From positions 27,550-91,549 of the forward strand of contig DASWHF010000045.1 of the NCBI GenBank assembly GCA_036393295.1: a stretch of DNA of 64,000 bases, given 5' to 3'. The position numbers and the translations under genes are program-made. Positions 33,864 to 44,257 of the stretch are shown here, piece by piece. How positions within the stretch are numbered: position 1 is the first letter of the stretch; each line of letters begins with the position of its first letter. Source of the DNA: DASWHF01 sp036393295. Its GTDB lineage: Bacteria > Pseudomonadota > Gammaproteobacteria > Acidiferrobacterales > UBA6901. The notes under the pieces were generated by a model. That model did no database searches. It was not told where the DNA came from and saw only the letters and a list, made by a program, of their open reading frames with translations.

Positions 33864-35066
33864 ATGAACGCCCGGCTGGACCGGCTTCAACCCTACCCGT
33901 TTCAGAAGCTCGCGGCGCTGCTGGCCGGCGCGACGCCACCGGCGGACCGCAGCCCGATACGGCTGTCGGTGGGCGAGCCTCAGCATGCCGTACCGCCGGC
34001 GGTTTTGGAAGCCATGGCGGCCAGCCTCGCCGCGCTGTCGCACTATCCGCTGACGCGCGCCTCCTCGGCGCTGCGCGAGAGCGTCGCCGCCTGGGCGACG
34101 CGGCGCTTCCATCTGGAGGCCGGCGCGCTCGATCCGGAGCGGCATGTGCTGCCGGTCGCCGGTACGCGCGAGGCGCTGTTCTCCATCGCCCAGGCGGTGG
34201 TCGATCACGCCCGCGACGCCGCGCCGGTGGTGATCATGCCGAACCCGTTCTACCAGATCTACGAAGGCGCGGCGCTGCTCGCCGGCGCCGAGCCGTATTT
34301 CATCAACACCGTGGCCGACGACGGCTACCGCATGGACTTCGGCGCGGTGCCCGACGAGATCTGGGAGCGCACCCAGCTCGTCTATGTGTGCTCGCCCGGC
34401 AACCCGAGCGGTGCGGTGTTGAGCGCCGAGGATTATGCCGAGCTGATCGCGCTCGCCCACCGCTGGGATTTCGTGATCGCCTCGGACGAGTGCTATTCCG
34501 AGATCTATTTCGACGACGCCGCGCCGCCGCTCGGGGTGCTGCAGGTCTGTCAGCAAATGGGCATCGCCGGCTTTCGCCATTGCCTGGCCTTCCACAGCCT
34601 GTCGAAGCGCTCGAACCTGCCGGGGCTGCGCTCGGGTTTCGTCGCCGGCGACGCCGGCATCCTCGACCGGTACTTCCACTACCGCACCTACCAGGGTTGC
34701 GCGCTGCCGCCACCGACCCAGGCGGCCAGTGTCGTCGCCTGGGACGACGAGACGCATGTCGCGGCCAACCGCACGCTCTACCGCGAGAAGTTCGACGCCG
34801 TCCTGGACCTGCTCGCGCCGGTCCTGGACGTGGCACGGCCGGCGGCCGGTTTTTATCTCTGGCCGCGCACGCCGGTCGACGACGAGGCATTCACGCGCGA
34901 GCTGTACCGGCGCGAGAACGTGCTGGTGCTGCCCGGCGGCTATCTGTCGCGCAGCGCCCACGGCGTCAATCCCGGCCGCGGCCGCGTGCGCCTGGCCCTG
35001 GTCGCGCCGCTGACCGAATGCATCGAGGCCGCCCAACGCGTCCGGAATTATGTAGAATCGCTATGA
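33864..35066 (+). CDS. dapC: Succinyldiaminopimelate transaminase
   Basis: DapC transfers an amino group to N-succinyl-2-amino-6-ketopimelate in the succinylase branch of DAP/lysine synthesis. The 400-residue fold-type I aminotransferase has the SDECYSEIYFD block and the PLP lysine Lys248 in FHSLSKRSNLPGLRSGF. The ATG at 33864 follows the promoter; an earlier in-frame ATG lies upstream of it and is not used by this transcript. It is followed by dapD and dapE, which fixes the specificity better than sequence alone. Confidence 0.9.
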   Translation: MNARLDRLQPYPFQKLAALLAGATPPADRSPIRLSVGEPQHAVPPAVLEAMAASLAALSHYPLTRASSALRESVAAWATRRFHLEAGALDPERHVLPVAGTREALFSIAQAVVDHARDAAPVVIMPNPFYQIYEGAALLAGAEPYFINTVADDGYRMDFGAVPDEIWERTQLVYVCSPGNPSGAVLSAEDYAELIALAHRWDFVIASDECYSEIYFDDAAPPLGVLQVCQQMGIAGFRHCLAFHSLSKRSNLPGLRSGFVAGDAGILDRYFHYRTYQGCALPPPTQAASVVAWDDETHVAANRTLYREKFDAVLDLLAPVLDVARPAAGFYLWPRTPVDDEAFTRELYRRENVLVLPGGYLSRSAHGVNPGRGRVRLALVAPLTECIEAAQRVRNYVESL

Positions 35067-35107
35067 TTGTCACCCAACGCAAAGGTGCAAAGAGAACACT
35101 TACCACT

Positions 35108-35206
35108 GTAGGCGGGGCTTCCAGCCCCGCCGGCCGCGGGATCGACTCCAGCCGACGGCCCGTGTTCCACCGGGCGCCGTCCGGCGGGGCTGGAAGCCCC
35201 GCCTAC
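35108..35206. repeat. REPIN-like inverted doublet, family B, copy 3
   Basis: Two GTAGGCGGGG hairpins in inverted orientation, here separated by about 50 bp rather than the 20 bp seen at 13870 and 28380. It lies between the co-directional dapC and dapD genes and may lower read-through or protect the 3' end of the dapC message. Confidence 0.78.
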
Positions 35207-35253
35207 AAAAGAACATTTTATTGCGTTGAGCAGTCCAAATAGAGGAACACGAC

Positions 35254-36075
35254 ATGAGCGACATCCAGGCGATCATCACCGAGGCCTTCGAGCGGCGCGC
35301 GAGCATTACGCCGCGCAGCGTCGAGACCCACGTCAAGGACGCGGTGCACGAGGCCGTCAATCTGCTCGACGCCGGCAAGGCGCGCGTCGCCGAGAAGCAC
35401 GGCGGCAAGTGGGTGGTGAACGAGTGGCTCAAAAAGGCGGTGCTGCTGTACTTCCGCATCGAGGACAACAGCTTCATCAAGGGCGGCTACACCAATTACT
35501 GGGACAAAGTGCCGTCGAAGTTCGCCGATTACAACAGCAAGAACTTCCGCGACGGCGGCTTCCGCGTGGTGCCGCCGGCGGCGGTGCGCAAGGGCGCCTA
35601 CATCGCGCCGAGCGCGGTGCTCATGCCGAGCTATGTGAATATCGGCGGCTACGTCGACGAAGGCACGATGGTCGACACCTGGGCGACGGTCGGCTCGTGC
35701 GCCCAGATCGGCAGGCACGTGCACCTGTCGGGCGGGGTCGGCATCGGCGGCGTGCTCGAACCGGTGCAGGCCGCACCGACCATCATCGAGGACAACTGCT
35801 TCATCGGCGCACGCTCCGAGATCGTCGAGGGCGTGATCGTCGAGGCCGGCTCGGTGATCTCGATGGGCGTGTACATCGGCCAGAGCACCAAGATCTACGA
35901 CCGCGAGACCGGCGAGGTCAGCTACGGCCGCGTCCCGGCCGGCTCGGTGGTGGTGTCCGGCAACCTGCCGTCCCAGGACGGCAAATATTCATTGTACTGC
36001 GCGGTGATCGTCAAGAAGGTCGACGAGAAGACCCGCTCCAAGGTCGGCATCAATGAGCTACTGCGGGACATCTGA
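35254..36075 (+). CDS. dapD: Tetrahydrodipicolinate N-succinyltransferase
   Basis: DapD transfers succinyl from succinyl-CoA to tetrahydrodipicolinate, the first step of the succinylase branch. The 273-residue protein has an N-terminal helical part (EAFERRASITPR) and a left-handed beta-helix of hexapeptide repeats (APSAVLMPSYVNIGGYVDEG, then GVGIGGVLEPVQA). The end KVGINELLRDI is typical. An AGAGGA Shine-Dalgarno lies upstream. It is 52 bp ahead of dapE. Confidence 0.96.
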   Translation: MSDIQAIITEAFERRASITPRSVETHVKDAVHEAVNLLDAGKARVAEKHGGKWVVNEWLKKAVLLYFRIEDNSFIKGGYTNYWDKVPSKFADYNSKNFRDGGFRVVPPAAVRKGAYIAPSAVLMPSYVNIGGYVDEGTMVDTWATVGSCAQIGRHVHLSGGVGIGGVLEPVQAAPTIIEDNCFIGARSEIVEGVIVEAGSVISMGVYIGQSTKIYDRETGEVSYGRVPAGSVVVSGNLPSQDGKYSLYCAVIVKKVDEKTRSKVGINELLRDI

Positions 36076-36126
36076 GCACCGACCCCCGGCCCGGCCGGCG
36101 CGACCCGGATCGTGCGAGGCGCGCGC

Positions 36127-37257
36127 GTGACTGACCGTACGCTCGAACTCGCGATGGAGCTCATCCGCCGGCCGTCGCTGACGCCGAACGACGCCGGCTG
36201 CCAGGAGCTGATGATCGAGCGCCTCGAGCGCGTCGGCTTCACGGTCGAGCGGCTGCGCTTCGGCGCGGTCGACAACTTCTGGGCGCGGCGCGGATCGGCG
36301 AAACCACTGGTGGTGCTGGCCGGCCACACCGACGTCGTGCCGACCGGCCCCCGGGAGAAATGGACCAGCGATCCGTTCACGCCGACCGTGCGCGACGGCC
36401 TGCTCTACGGCCGCGGCGCCGCCGACATGAAGGGCTCGCTCGCCGCCTTCGTCACCGCCGTCGAGGACTTCGTCGCCGCACACCCCGATCATGCCGGCTC
36501 GATCGCCCTGCTCGTCACCTCCGACGAGGAGGGTCCGTCGGTCGACGGCACCGTGAAGGTGGTCGAGTGGCTGGCGGCCCAGGGCGAGAAGATCGACTAC
36601 TGTCTGATCGGCGAACCCTCGGGGGTCACGCGTGTCGGCGATACGGTCAAGAACGGCCGGCGCGGCTCGCTCAACGGCCGCCTCACGGTGCACGGCGTCC
36701 AGGGGCATATCGCCTACCCGCACCTGGCCGACAATCCCGTGCACCGCTGCGCCCCGGCGCTGGCCGAGCTGTGCGCCATCGTCTGGGACCGGGGAAACGA
36801 ACACTTTCCGCCGACCAGCTTCCAGGTCTCCAACATCCACGCCGGGACCGGCGCGCCAAACGTGATTCCCGGCGAGCTCAGCATCGATTTCAACTTCCGC
36901 TACTCGACCGCCTCCACCGACGACGGCCTCAAGGCGCGGGTCGAGGAGGTGCTGAAACGCCACGGCCTGCGCTACACCCTGACCTGGGCCCTGTCCGGCA
37001 AGCCCTTCCTGACGCCCGCCGGCCGCCTGGTGGACGCGGTGCGCGCGGCAATTCACGCGGAACTGGGGCTCAAGACCGAGCTGTCGACCAGCGGCGGCAC
37101 CTCGGACGGCCGCTTCATCGCCCCGACCGGCGCCGAGGTGGTCGAGCTCGGACCCCTGAACGCCAGCATCCACAAGATCGACGAATGCGTGGGGCTAGCC
37201 GACCTCGCCGGCCTGTCGCGCACCTACCGGCGCGTCCTGGAGCGCCTCCTCGGCTGA
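36127..37257 (+). CDS. dapE: Succinyl-diaminopimelate desuccinylase
   Basis: DapE removes succinate to give LL-DAP, using two zinc ions. The 376-residue M20 metallohydrolase starts MTDRTLELAMELIRRPSLTP and has AGHTDVVPTGP, GRGAADMKGSLAAF and TSDEEGPSVDGT with the metal ligands. Near the C-terminus STSGGTSDGRF and LGPLNASIHKIDE follow. GTG at 36127 is preferred: it gives a family-like N-terminus and follows a CGAGG sequence. A second GTG at 36112 would add five residues. Confidence 0.94.
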   Translation: MTDRTLELAMELIRRPSLTPNDAGCQELMIERLERVGFTVERLRFGAVDNFWARRGSAKPLVVLAGHTDVVPTGPREKWTSDPFTPTVRDGLLYGRGAADMKGSLAAFVTAVEDFVAAHPDHAGSIALLVTSDEEGPSVDGTVKVVEWLAAQGEKIDYCLIGEPSGVTRVGDTVKNGRRGSLNGRLTVHGVQGHIAYPHLADNPVHRCAPALAELCAIVWDRGNEHFPPTSFQVSNIHAGTGAPNVIPGELSIDFNFRYSTASTDDGLKARVEEVLKRHGLRYTLTWALSGKPFLTPAGRLVDAVRAAIHAELGLKTELSTSGGTSDGRFIAPTGAEVVELGPLNASIHKIDECVGLADLAGLSRTYRRVLERLLG

Positions 37258-37391
37258 CCGCCCGGCAGGTTTTTGCAGAAAATTTAATAATTTAACTCTG
37301 GTTTCGCTTGCGGTGCCCGACCCGGATGTACTATTTTTCCTGTATGCAGCGCGCTGAGCCACACAACTAAACAGGCCGGGGACCGGGGGTC

Positions 37392-39950
37392 ATGGCCAAA
37401 GGGGGGTTCCTCAAACGGGACGCGCTCGTCGCCCTGGTCCTGGCGTTGGTGTTCATCGTGGCGGTGATCGCCGACCTGCGCCTGCTGAGCAACCTCGAGG
37501 CCATCGCCTACGACGCCGGCGTCGGGATGACCGGCCGCAAGCCGGGCGCCTCCGAGCAGATCGCGCTCATCACCATCGACGACGACAGCATCCGCGAGCT
37601 CGGCCGCCTGCCGTGGCCGCGCAACGTGCTCGGCGACATGATCCTCAAGCTCTCCCAGGCGCGCGCGCGGCTGATCGCGCTGCAGATCCTGCTGAGCGAA
37701 CCCCAGACCGATCCCGGCCTCGTGCAGCTGCGCGAGATCGAGCAGTTCGTCACCGACAACGCCGGCCTGCGCCGGCGCGCCCCGCGCGAAGCCGCCGAGC
37801 TGCGCAACCGGCTGGCGCGCGCGACGCGCGAGCTCGATGTCGACGCGCAGCTCGCCGCCGCCTTGCCGCGCGCGCGCAACGTGCTGATGCCGATGTTCTT
37901 CCAGGAAGGCCGCCCGCTCGGCCGCGCCGACCAGCCGCTGCCGGATTTCGTCCAGCGCAACCGCCTGACACGGGTCGTGATCCCACCGAACAGCGGCGCC
38001 CGCGCCCCGACCGCGGTCGACGCCACCGTGCCGCTCGAGATCTTCGGTCGCCACATCGCCGGCGTCGGTCATCTCAACGTCCTGCCCGACAGCGACGGCG
38101 CGGTGCGCACCGATGCCCTGGTGATGCAGTACTACGACGAGTACTACCCGTCGCTGGCGCTGATGATCGCGGCGCGCTCGCTCAACCTCGACGCCCGGGA
38201 CATCAGCGTGACGCTCGGCGAGCACGTGACGCTCGGCAAACTCACGCTCGAGACCGACGACCGTGCGCGTTTGTACTCGGGTTTCTATCCGCGCAGCGAG
38301 CGCCGTGAACCGCCGTTCGCGCGGTACTCCTTCCACGAGGTGCTGAGCGGCAAGATCGATGCGCGCACCTTCCGCGACAAGATCGTCCTGATCGGCGCCA
38401 CTGCCCAGGGCGTCGGCCATCGTCTGGTGACGCCGGTGGACCGCGCGATGCCGGAGCTCGAGCTGACCGCCAACAGCGTGGCCAGCATCCTCAACGAGGA
38501 TTTCTACCGCCGGCCGGAGTGGGCGCTGTGGGCGGAAATGGGCATCTGGCTCACGATCGTCCTGTATCTCATGTTCATGCTGCCGCGCGTCGCCGCCGGG
38601 CCGGGCGGGTTCGTGTCCTTCGTGCTGTTCGCCGGCCTGCTGACCGGCGCGCACTATCTGCTGGTCACCCAGCAGTTGTGGCTGCAGACCGTGGCGCCGG
38701 CGCTGCTGCTGCTCACCGGCCACCTGGTGCTGGTCACCAAGCGCTTCTTCGTCACCGAGCGGCTCAAAGTGCAGGTCGAAGCCGATTCCGCCCAGACCAA
38801 CCGCATCCTGGGCCTGAGCTACCAGGGCCAGGGCCAGCTCGACTCGGCGATGGACAAGTTCCGCTCGCTGCCGGTCGACGATTCGGTGCTCGATCTGATC
38901 TACAACCTGGCGCTGGATTTCGAGCGCAAGCGCCAGTTCAACAAGGCCGCGGCCGCCTACGACTACATCCTCGAGCACCGCGACAAGTTCCGCGACGCCG
39001 CGGAGCGCCGCGAGCGCGCCCGTCAGGCCGAGAACAGCTTAATCATCGGCGGCGGTCGCGCCGGACCGGGCGGCACGCTGATCCTCGACGGCGCCGACCA
39101 GAAGCCGACGCTCGGCCGCTATGAGCTCGACCGCGAGCTCGGCAAGGGCGCGATGGGCGCGGTCTACCTGGGGCGCGACCCGAAGATCAATCGGGTGGTC
39201 GCGATCAAGACCATGGCGCTGTCCGAGGAGTTCGCCGGAAGCGACCTGGCCGACGTCAAGGCGCGCTTCTTCCGCGAGGCCGAGACCGCCGGCCGCCTCA
39301 ACCACCCCTATATCGTCACCATCTACGACGCCGGCGAGGAGCACGACCTCGCCTACATCGCCATGGAATACCTGGAGGGCAAGGACCTGACCGAATTCAT
39401 CCGGCCCGACCGGCTGCTGCCGGTGCACGAGGCGGTCGACATCGTCTGCAAGGTCGCCGAGGCCCTGGACTATGCCCACCAGAACGACGTGGTGCACCGC
39501 GACATCAAACCGGCCAATATCATGTATGATCAGGCCAAGCAGTCGGTCAAGGTGACGGACTTCGGCATCGCCCGCATCACCGCCTCGAGCCGCACCAAGA
39601 CCGGCGTGATCCTCGGCACGCCGTCCTACATGTCGCCGGAGCAACTCGCCGGCAAGCATCTCGACGGGCGCACCGATCTGTTCTCGCTGGGGGTCACCTT
39701 GTTCGAGCTGCTCACCGGCGGGCAGCCGTTCAATGGGGATTCGATGGCGACGTTGATGTACCAGATCGCGAATGAGCGTCACCCGGACGTCACCCGACTC
39801 CGCGAGGGTCTCCCATCCTGCTTCAAGACCGTGCTCGACAAAATGCTCAACAAAAATCCCGATAAACGCTATCAGAGCGGCATCGAGCTGCGCGACGCGC
39901 TGCTCCGCTGCCAGCGCGCCACCGTGCCACGCAAGGCGGGGGCGTCATGA
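37392..39950 (+). CDS. CHASE2 receptor Ser/Thr protein kinase with TPR-like linker
   Basis: The 852-residue protein combines one N-terminal membrane helix (about 11-27), a periplasmic CHASE2 sensor (about 30-375), three membrane helices (about 378-455) and a TPR-like helical linker (about 470-545). A Hanks-type kinase domain follows (about 577-840). The kinase keeps the glycine loop LGKGAMGAVYLG, VAIKTM, the catalytic HRDIKPANIMYD (Asp704), DFGIARI and GTPSYMSPEQLAG, so it should be active. The ligand of CHASE2 is unknown. The stop overlaps the PP2C gene (ATGA) and an FHA gene follows, a complete phospho-Ser/Thr cassette. The 134-bp gap upstream has a G-rich ribosome site but no clear promoter. 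Confidence 0.93.
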   Translation: MAKGGFLKRDALVALVLALVFIVAVIADLRLLSNLEAIAYDAGVGMTGRKPGASEQIALITIDDDSIRELGRLPWPRNVLGDMILKLSQARARLIALQILLSEPQTDPGLVQLREIEQFVTDNAGLRRRAPREAAELRNRLARATRELDVDAQLAAALPRARNVLMPMFFQEGRPLGRADQPLPDFVQRNRLTRVVIPPNSGARAPTAVDATVPLEIFGRHIAGVGHLNVLPDSDGAVRTDALVMQYYDEYYPSLALMIAARSLNLDARDISVTLGEHVTLGKLTLETDDRARLYSGFYPRSERREPPFARYSFHEVLSGKIDARTFRDKIVLIGATAQGVGHRLVTPVDRAMPELELTANSVASILNEDFYRRPEWALWAEMGIWLTIVLYLMFMLPRVAAGPGGFVSFVLFAGLLTGAHYLLVTQQLWLQTVAPALLLLTGHLVLVTKRFFVTERLKVQVEADSAQTNRILGLSYQGQGQLDSAMDKFRSLPVDDSVLDLIYNLALDFERKRQFNKAAAAYDYILEHRDKFRDAAERRERARQAENSLIIGGGRAGPGGTLILDGADQKPTLGRYELDRELGKGAMGAVYLGRDPKINRVVAIKTMALSEEFAGSDLADVKARFFREAETAGRLNHPYIVTIYDAGEEHDLAYIAMEYLEGKDLTEFIRPDRLLPVHEAVDIVCKVAEALDYAHQNDVVHRDIKPANIMYDQAKQSVKVTDFGIARITASSRTKTGVILGTPSYMSPEQLAGKHLDGRTDLFSLGVTLFELLTGGQPFNGDSMATLMYQIANERHPDVTRLREGLPSCFKTVLDKMLNKNPDKRYQSGIELRDALLRCQRATVPRKAGAS

Positions 39951-40744
39951 GCGGGCTCGCCATGAGCGGCCTCACCCATCCCGGGCAGGTGCGCGACCGG
40001 AACGAGGACGCCTTCCTGCTCGAGCCCGCCAACGGCATCGCCGTGCTCGCCGACGGCATGGGCGGCCACCAGGCCGGCGAGGTGGCGAGCGCCATGGCGG
40101 TCGATCTCATCACCCGCCACCTGCGCGAGGCGGCGGATGCGCGCGCCCCGGGCAAGCCCCGCCCCGCGACCGCCCTGGGCGACGCGGCGATCGACGCGAT
40201 CCGCAGTGCCAACCAGGCGATCTTCGACGCCGCGCGCAGCAAACCCGAATACGCCGGCATGGGCACGACCGTGGTGGTCGCGTTGTTCGACGCCAACAAA
40301 CTGTGGGTGGCGCATGTCGGCGACTCGCGGCTGTATCGCTTCCGCGGCGGCCGGCTCAGCCAGATCACCGTCGATCACTCCATGGTCCAGGAACTGCTCA
40401 ACCGCGGGCTGATCAGCGAGGAGGAGGCGCGCACCTCGGCCAACAAGAACCTGGTGACGCGCGCGCTCGGCGTCGATACGCAGGTCGAGCCGGACGTCCA
40501 GGAGCAGACATTTCTCAAGGGCGACGTCTACCTCCTGTGCTCCGACGGGCTCACCGACGTCCTGCCGGACGCGGACATCGAGCGCATCCTGCAGCAGCAT
40601 CGCGACGCGCTCGACACCGCAGTCCAGCAACTGGTCGACGAGGCCAACGCGCGCGGCGGCCCGGACAACGTTTCCGTCGTGCTGGTGCGCACCGACAAGC
40701 GCTTCGCGCGCGACAAACAGCCGTCGGCGGACGCCACGGCTTGA
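39947..40744 (+). CDS. PP2C-type Ser/Thr protein phosphatase (Stp1-like)
   Basis: The 265-residue protein has all PP2C metal-site motifs: RNEDAF, LADGMGGHQAGEVAS, VGDSRLYRFRGG, SDGLTDV and GGPDNVSVVLV. It should reverse phosphorylation by the kinase encoded directly upstream, whose stop it overlaps by 4 nt. A second ATG at 39962 would remove five residues, which does not affect the domain. It is soluble with no membrane helix, so it works in the cytoplasm, on the same side as the kinase domain. Confidence 0.92.
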   Translation: MSGLAMSGLTHPGQVRDRNEDAFLLEPANGIAVLADGMGGHQAGEVASAMAVDLITRHLREAADARAPGKPRPATALGDAAIDAIRSANQAIFDAARSKPEYAGMGTTVVVALFDANKLWVAHVGDSRLYRFRGGRLSQITVDHSMVQELLNRGLISEEEARTSANKNLVTRALGVDTQVEPDVQEQTFLKGDVYLLCSDGLTDVLPDADIERILQQHRDALDTAVQQLVDEANARGGPDNVSVVLVRTDKRFARDKQPSADATA

Positions 40745-40808
40745 CAAACCGGTATCGACTTTATTCAATGCCCAATCAAAATGCCGCACGCTTAAGCGAG
40801 ATGCAACC

Positions 40809-41468
40809 ATGGCGAAAATAACGATCAAATTTGACGACGTGGTGATCGACCAGCTGGTCATCAAACCGGGGGACATGTCCATCGGCCGGCGCCCCGGCAG
40901 CGACATCTTGCTCGACAACCTCGCGGTCAGCGGCAACCACGCCACGATCTTCACGGTCGGCGAGGATTCCTTCATCCAGGATCTCAACAGCACCAACGGG
41001 ACCTTCGTCAACAACGTCAAGATCACCAAGCACCATCTCAAGGACGGCGACACCGTCGTGATCGGCAAGCACGCGCTGGTCTACAACAACGAGAACGCCG
41101 CGCGCGCGCCGGCCGACAATCTCGCCAAGACCATGATCATCACGCCGCCGCGCAAGGCCGACGACGCAGTGACCGATCCGCGCCCGGCGGCCGGCGCCGA
41201 GCCGCGCCGCGGCTCCATTTTCGTGCTGAGCGGCGCGAACAGCGGCAAGCGCATCGAGATCACCAAGGCGGTCACCAACCTCGGCCACGGCGGCAAAGTC
41301 GCCGGCGTGATCAACCGCAACGCCAGCGGCGGCTACATCCTGGTGCCCGGCGGCCAGGGCGAGTTGCTCAAGCTCAACGGCAACCCGGTGCCGGGCCGCG
41401 GCGAGACGCTCAAGAACGGCGACGTCATCGAGATCGCCGGATCGCGCATGCAGTTCTATCTCAAATAG
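40809..41468 (+). CDS. FHA domain protein with a second, degenerate FHA-like domain
   Basis: The 219-residue soluble protein has an N-terminal FHA domain (about 5-95) with MSIGRRPGSDILLDN, SGNHATIF and LNSTNGTFVNN, the residues that read phosphothreonine. A threonine-containing linker follows (about 97-130). The C-terminal part (about 135-219) has FHA-like spacing (GSIFVLSGANSGKRIEI to LKNGDVIEIAGSRMQFYL) but lacks the GR, S and H binding residues. It is 64 bp after the PP2C gene, so it is the likely phospho-reader or substrate of the kinase. Confidence 0.88.
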   Translation: MAKITIKFDDVVIDQLVIKPGDMSIGRRPGSDILLDNLAVSGNHATIFTVGEDSFIQDLNSTNGTFVNNVKITKHHLKDGDTVVIGKHALVYNNENAARAPADNLAKTMIITPPRKADDAVTDPRPAAGAEPRRGSIFVLSGANSGKRIEITKAVTNLGHGGKVAGVINRNASGGYILVPGGQGELLKLNGNPVPGRGETLKNGDVIEIAGSRMQFYLK

Positions 41469-41498
41469 ACCTTAGGAAAACCTCACGCAGAGGCGCAT

Positions 41499-41572
41499 GT
41501 AGGGTGGGGCCCTGCCCCACCAGCGGCATGCAGGCCTGGTCGACACAATGGTGGGGCAGGGCCCCACCCTAC
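41499..41572. repeat. REPIN-like inverted doublet, family A, copy 2
   Basis: Two GTAGGGTGGGGC hairpins in inverted orientation with GGTGGGGC / GCCCCACC stems, matching the copy at 13204 but with a ~30-bp spacer. It fills the convergent space between the FHA gene and radA and ends 6 bp from the radA stop. Confidence 0.75.
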
Positions 41573-41578
41573 CCTTGT

Positions 41579-42946
<1,368 letters not shown>

Positions 42947-42975
42947 GGCGGGTAATTTATCAGAAAACCCGACGC

Positions 42976-44070
42976 TTAAGGCGCACCGACCTCGACCCGC
43001 GGCACGCGCGCAGTGACGCGGCACAGCAGCTCATAGGATATCGTCCCGGCCGCGGCGGCGATCTCGTCGACCGGCAGTTCCTCGCCCCACAGCACCACGC
43101 GGTCGCCGACGCGCGGGTCGCGGACCCCGCGCAGGTCCACCGTGATCATGTCCATCGACACCCGGCCGATCAAGCCGGCGCGCCGCCCGTTGACCAGCAC
43201 CGGCGTGCCGGCCGGCGCATGGCGCGGATAGCCGTCGCCGTAACCGGCGGCCGCCACGCCGACCGGCATGTCCTCCGGACAGGCCCAGTCGCCGCCGTAG
43301 CCGATCAGCTCACCCTTGCGGCGTTGATTCACCGCGATCAACTCGGTTTCGAGCGTCATGACCGGCTTCAAGCCCAGCTCGCGCGCCGGCTGGCCGATCA
43401 ACGGCGCGCCGCCGTAGAGCATGATCCCGGGCCGCACCCAGTCGAAATGGCTGGCCGGCCAGGCGACGATGCCGGCGGAGTTCGCGAGGCTGCGCTCACC
43501 GACGACCTCGCCGCCCAGCTCCGCGGCCAGCTGGAGAAACCGGTCGATCTGCATCGGGGTGGCCGCGTCGAAGCGGTTATCGGCGTTGGCCAGGTGCGAC
43601 AGGAGCCGCAGCCTGCCGAGGCCGGGGAGCTTGTTGAGCCGTTGCGCCGCGTCGACGGCCGCTTCCGGCACGAAACCCAGGCGATGCATGCCGGTGTCGA
43701 CCTTGAGCCATACGTCCAGACCGGCGAGCCCGGGGGTGTTCTCCATATCCCACAACTGACTCTTATGATGCACCGCCGGCGACAGCTGTGCCTTGACGAT
43801 GGCGGGCAGTTCCTCGGCGTCGAAGAAGCCCTCGAGCAGGCAGATCGGCTGCCGCACGCCGGCGGCACGCAGCGCGGTGCCCTCCTCGACGCTCGCGACC
43901 CCGAAGGCGTCGGCCGCGCCCAGAATCCCGGCGGCCCAGGCCAGGCCGTGGCCGTAGGCATCGGCCTTGACGACCGCCATCACCCGCGCGTCGGGCGCGA
44001 AATCGCGCACCCGGGAGAGGTTGTCGCGCAGCGCATCGGCCGACAGCAGGGCACGGATCGGTCTAGCCAT
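42976..44070 (-). CDS. alr: Alanine racemase
   Basis: Alr makes D-alanine for peptidoglycan. The 364-residue PLP enzyme has the cofactor lysine Lys35 in VVKADAYGHGL, the second catalytic Tyr in AGYGDGYPRHAP, and SMDMITVDL with the C-terminal beta domain. A family C repeat lies between it and dnaB. The dnaB-alr order is conserved in Gammaproteobacteria. Confidence 0.95.
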   Translation of the reverse strand: MARPIRALLSADALRDNLSRVRDFAPDARVMAVVKADAYGHGLAWAAGILGAADAFGVASVEEGTALRAAGVRQPICLLEGFFDAEELPAIVKAQLSPAVHHKSQLWDMENTPGLAGLDVWLKVDTGMHRLGFVPEAAVDAAQRLNKLPGLGRLRLLSHLANADNRFDAATPMQIDRFLQLAAELGGEVVGERSLANSAGIVAWPASHFDWVRPGIMLYGGAPLIGQPARELGLKPVMTLETELIAVNQRRKGELIGYGGDWACPEDMPVGVAAAGYGDGYPRHAPAGTPVLVNGRRAGLIGRVSMDMITVDLRGVRDPRVGDRVVLWGEELPVDEIAAAAGTISYELLCRVTARVPRVEVGAP

Positions 44071-44121
44071 GGCGCGGTCGATACAAATCGCCTTGCGTGC
44101 GATGACGGGAGGAGAAACAGC

Positions 44122-44239
44122 TTAGCCACGGGGGGCACGGGGAGCACGGGGAAATGCGGGGCCGGTCGTCGGCGAGCCCACGATGCGCGGCGATATCCAA
44201 ATTGATTATCCCCGTGTCCCCCGTGCCCCCCGTGGCTAA
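44122..44239. repeat. CACGGGG-type inverted repeat, family C, copy 1
   Basis: The left arm starts TTAGCCACGGGG and has three CACGGGG-like units in tandem; the right arm is its near-perfect inverse, ending CCCCCGTGGCTAA. About 55 bp lie between, including an AATTGATTATCCCC stretch shared with the other copies. It fills the alr-dnaB gap (44071-44257). Copies 2 and 3 flank lysS. Confidence 0.75.
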
Positions 44240-44257
44240 CACACGATACCTCAAGCG

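Noticed and set aside
44122..44239. Family C CACGGGG units as a CRISPR or riboswitch
   Set aside because: They are inverted arms with 9-11-bp internal units and occur in unrelated intergenic places; no spacer structure or aptamer fold is recognisable.
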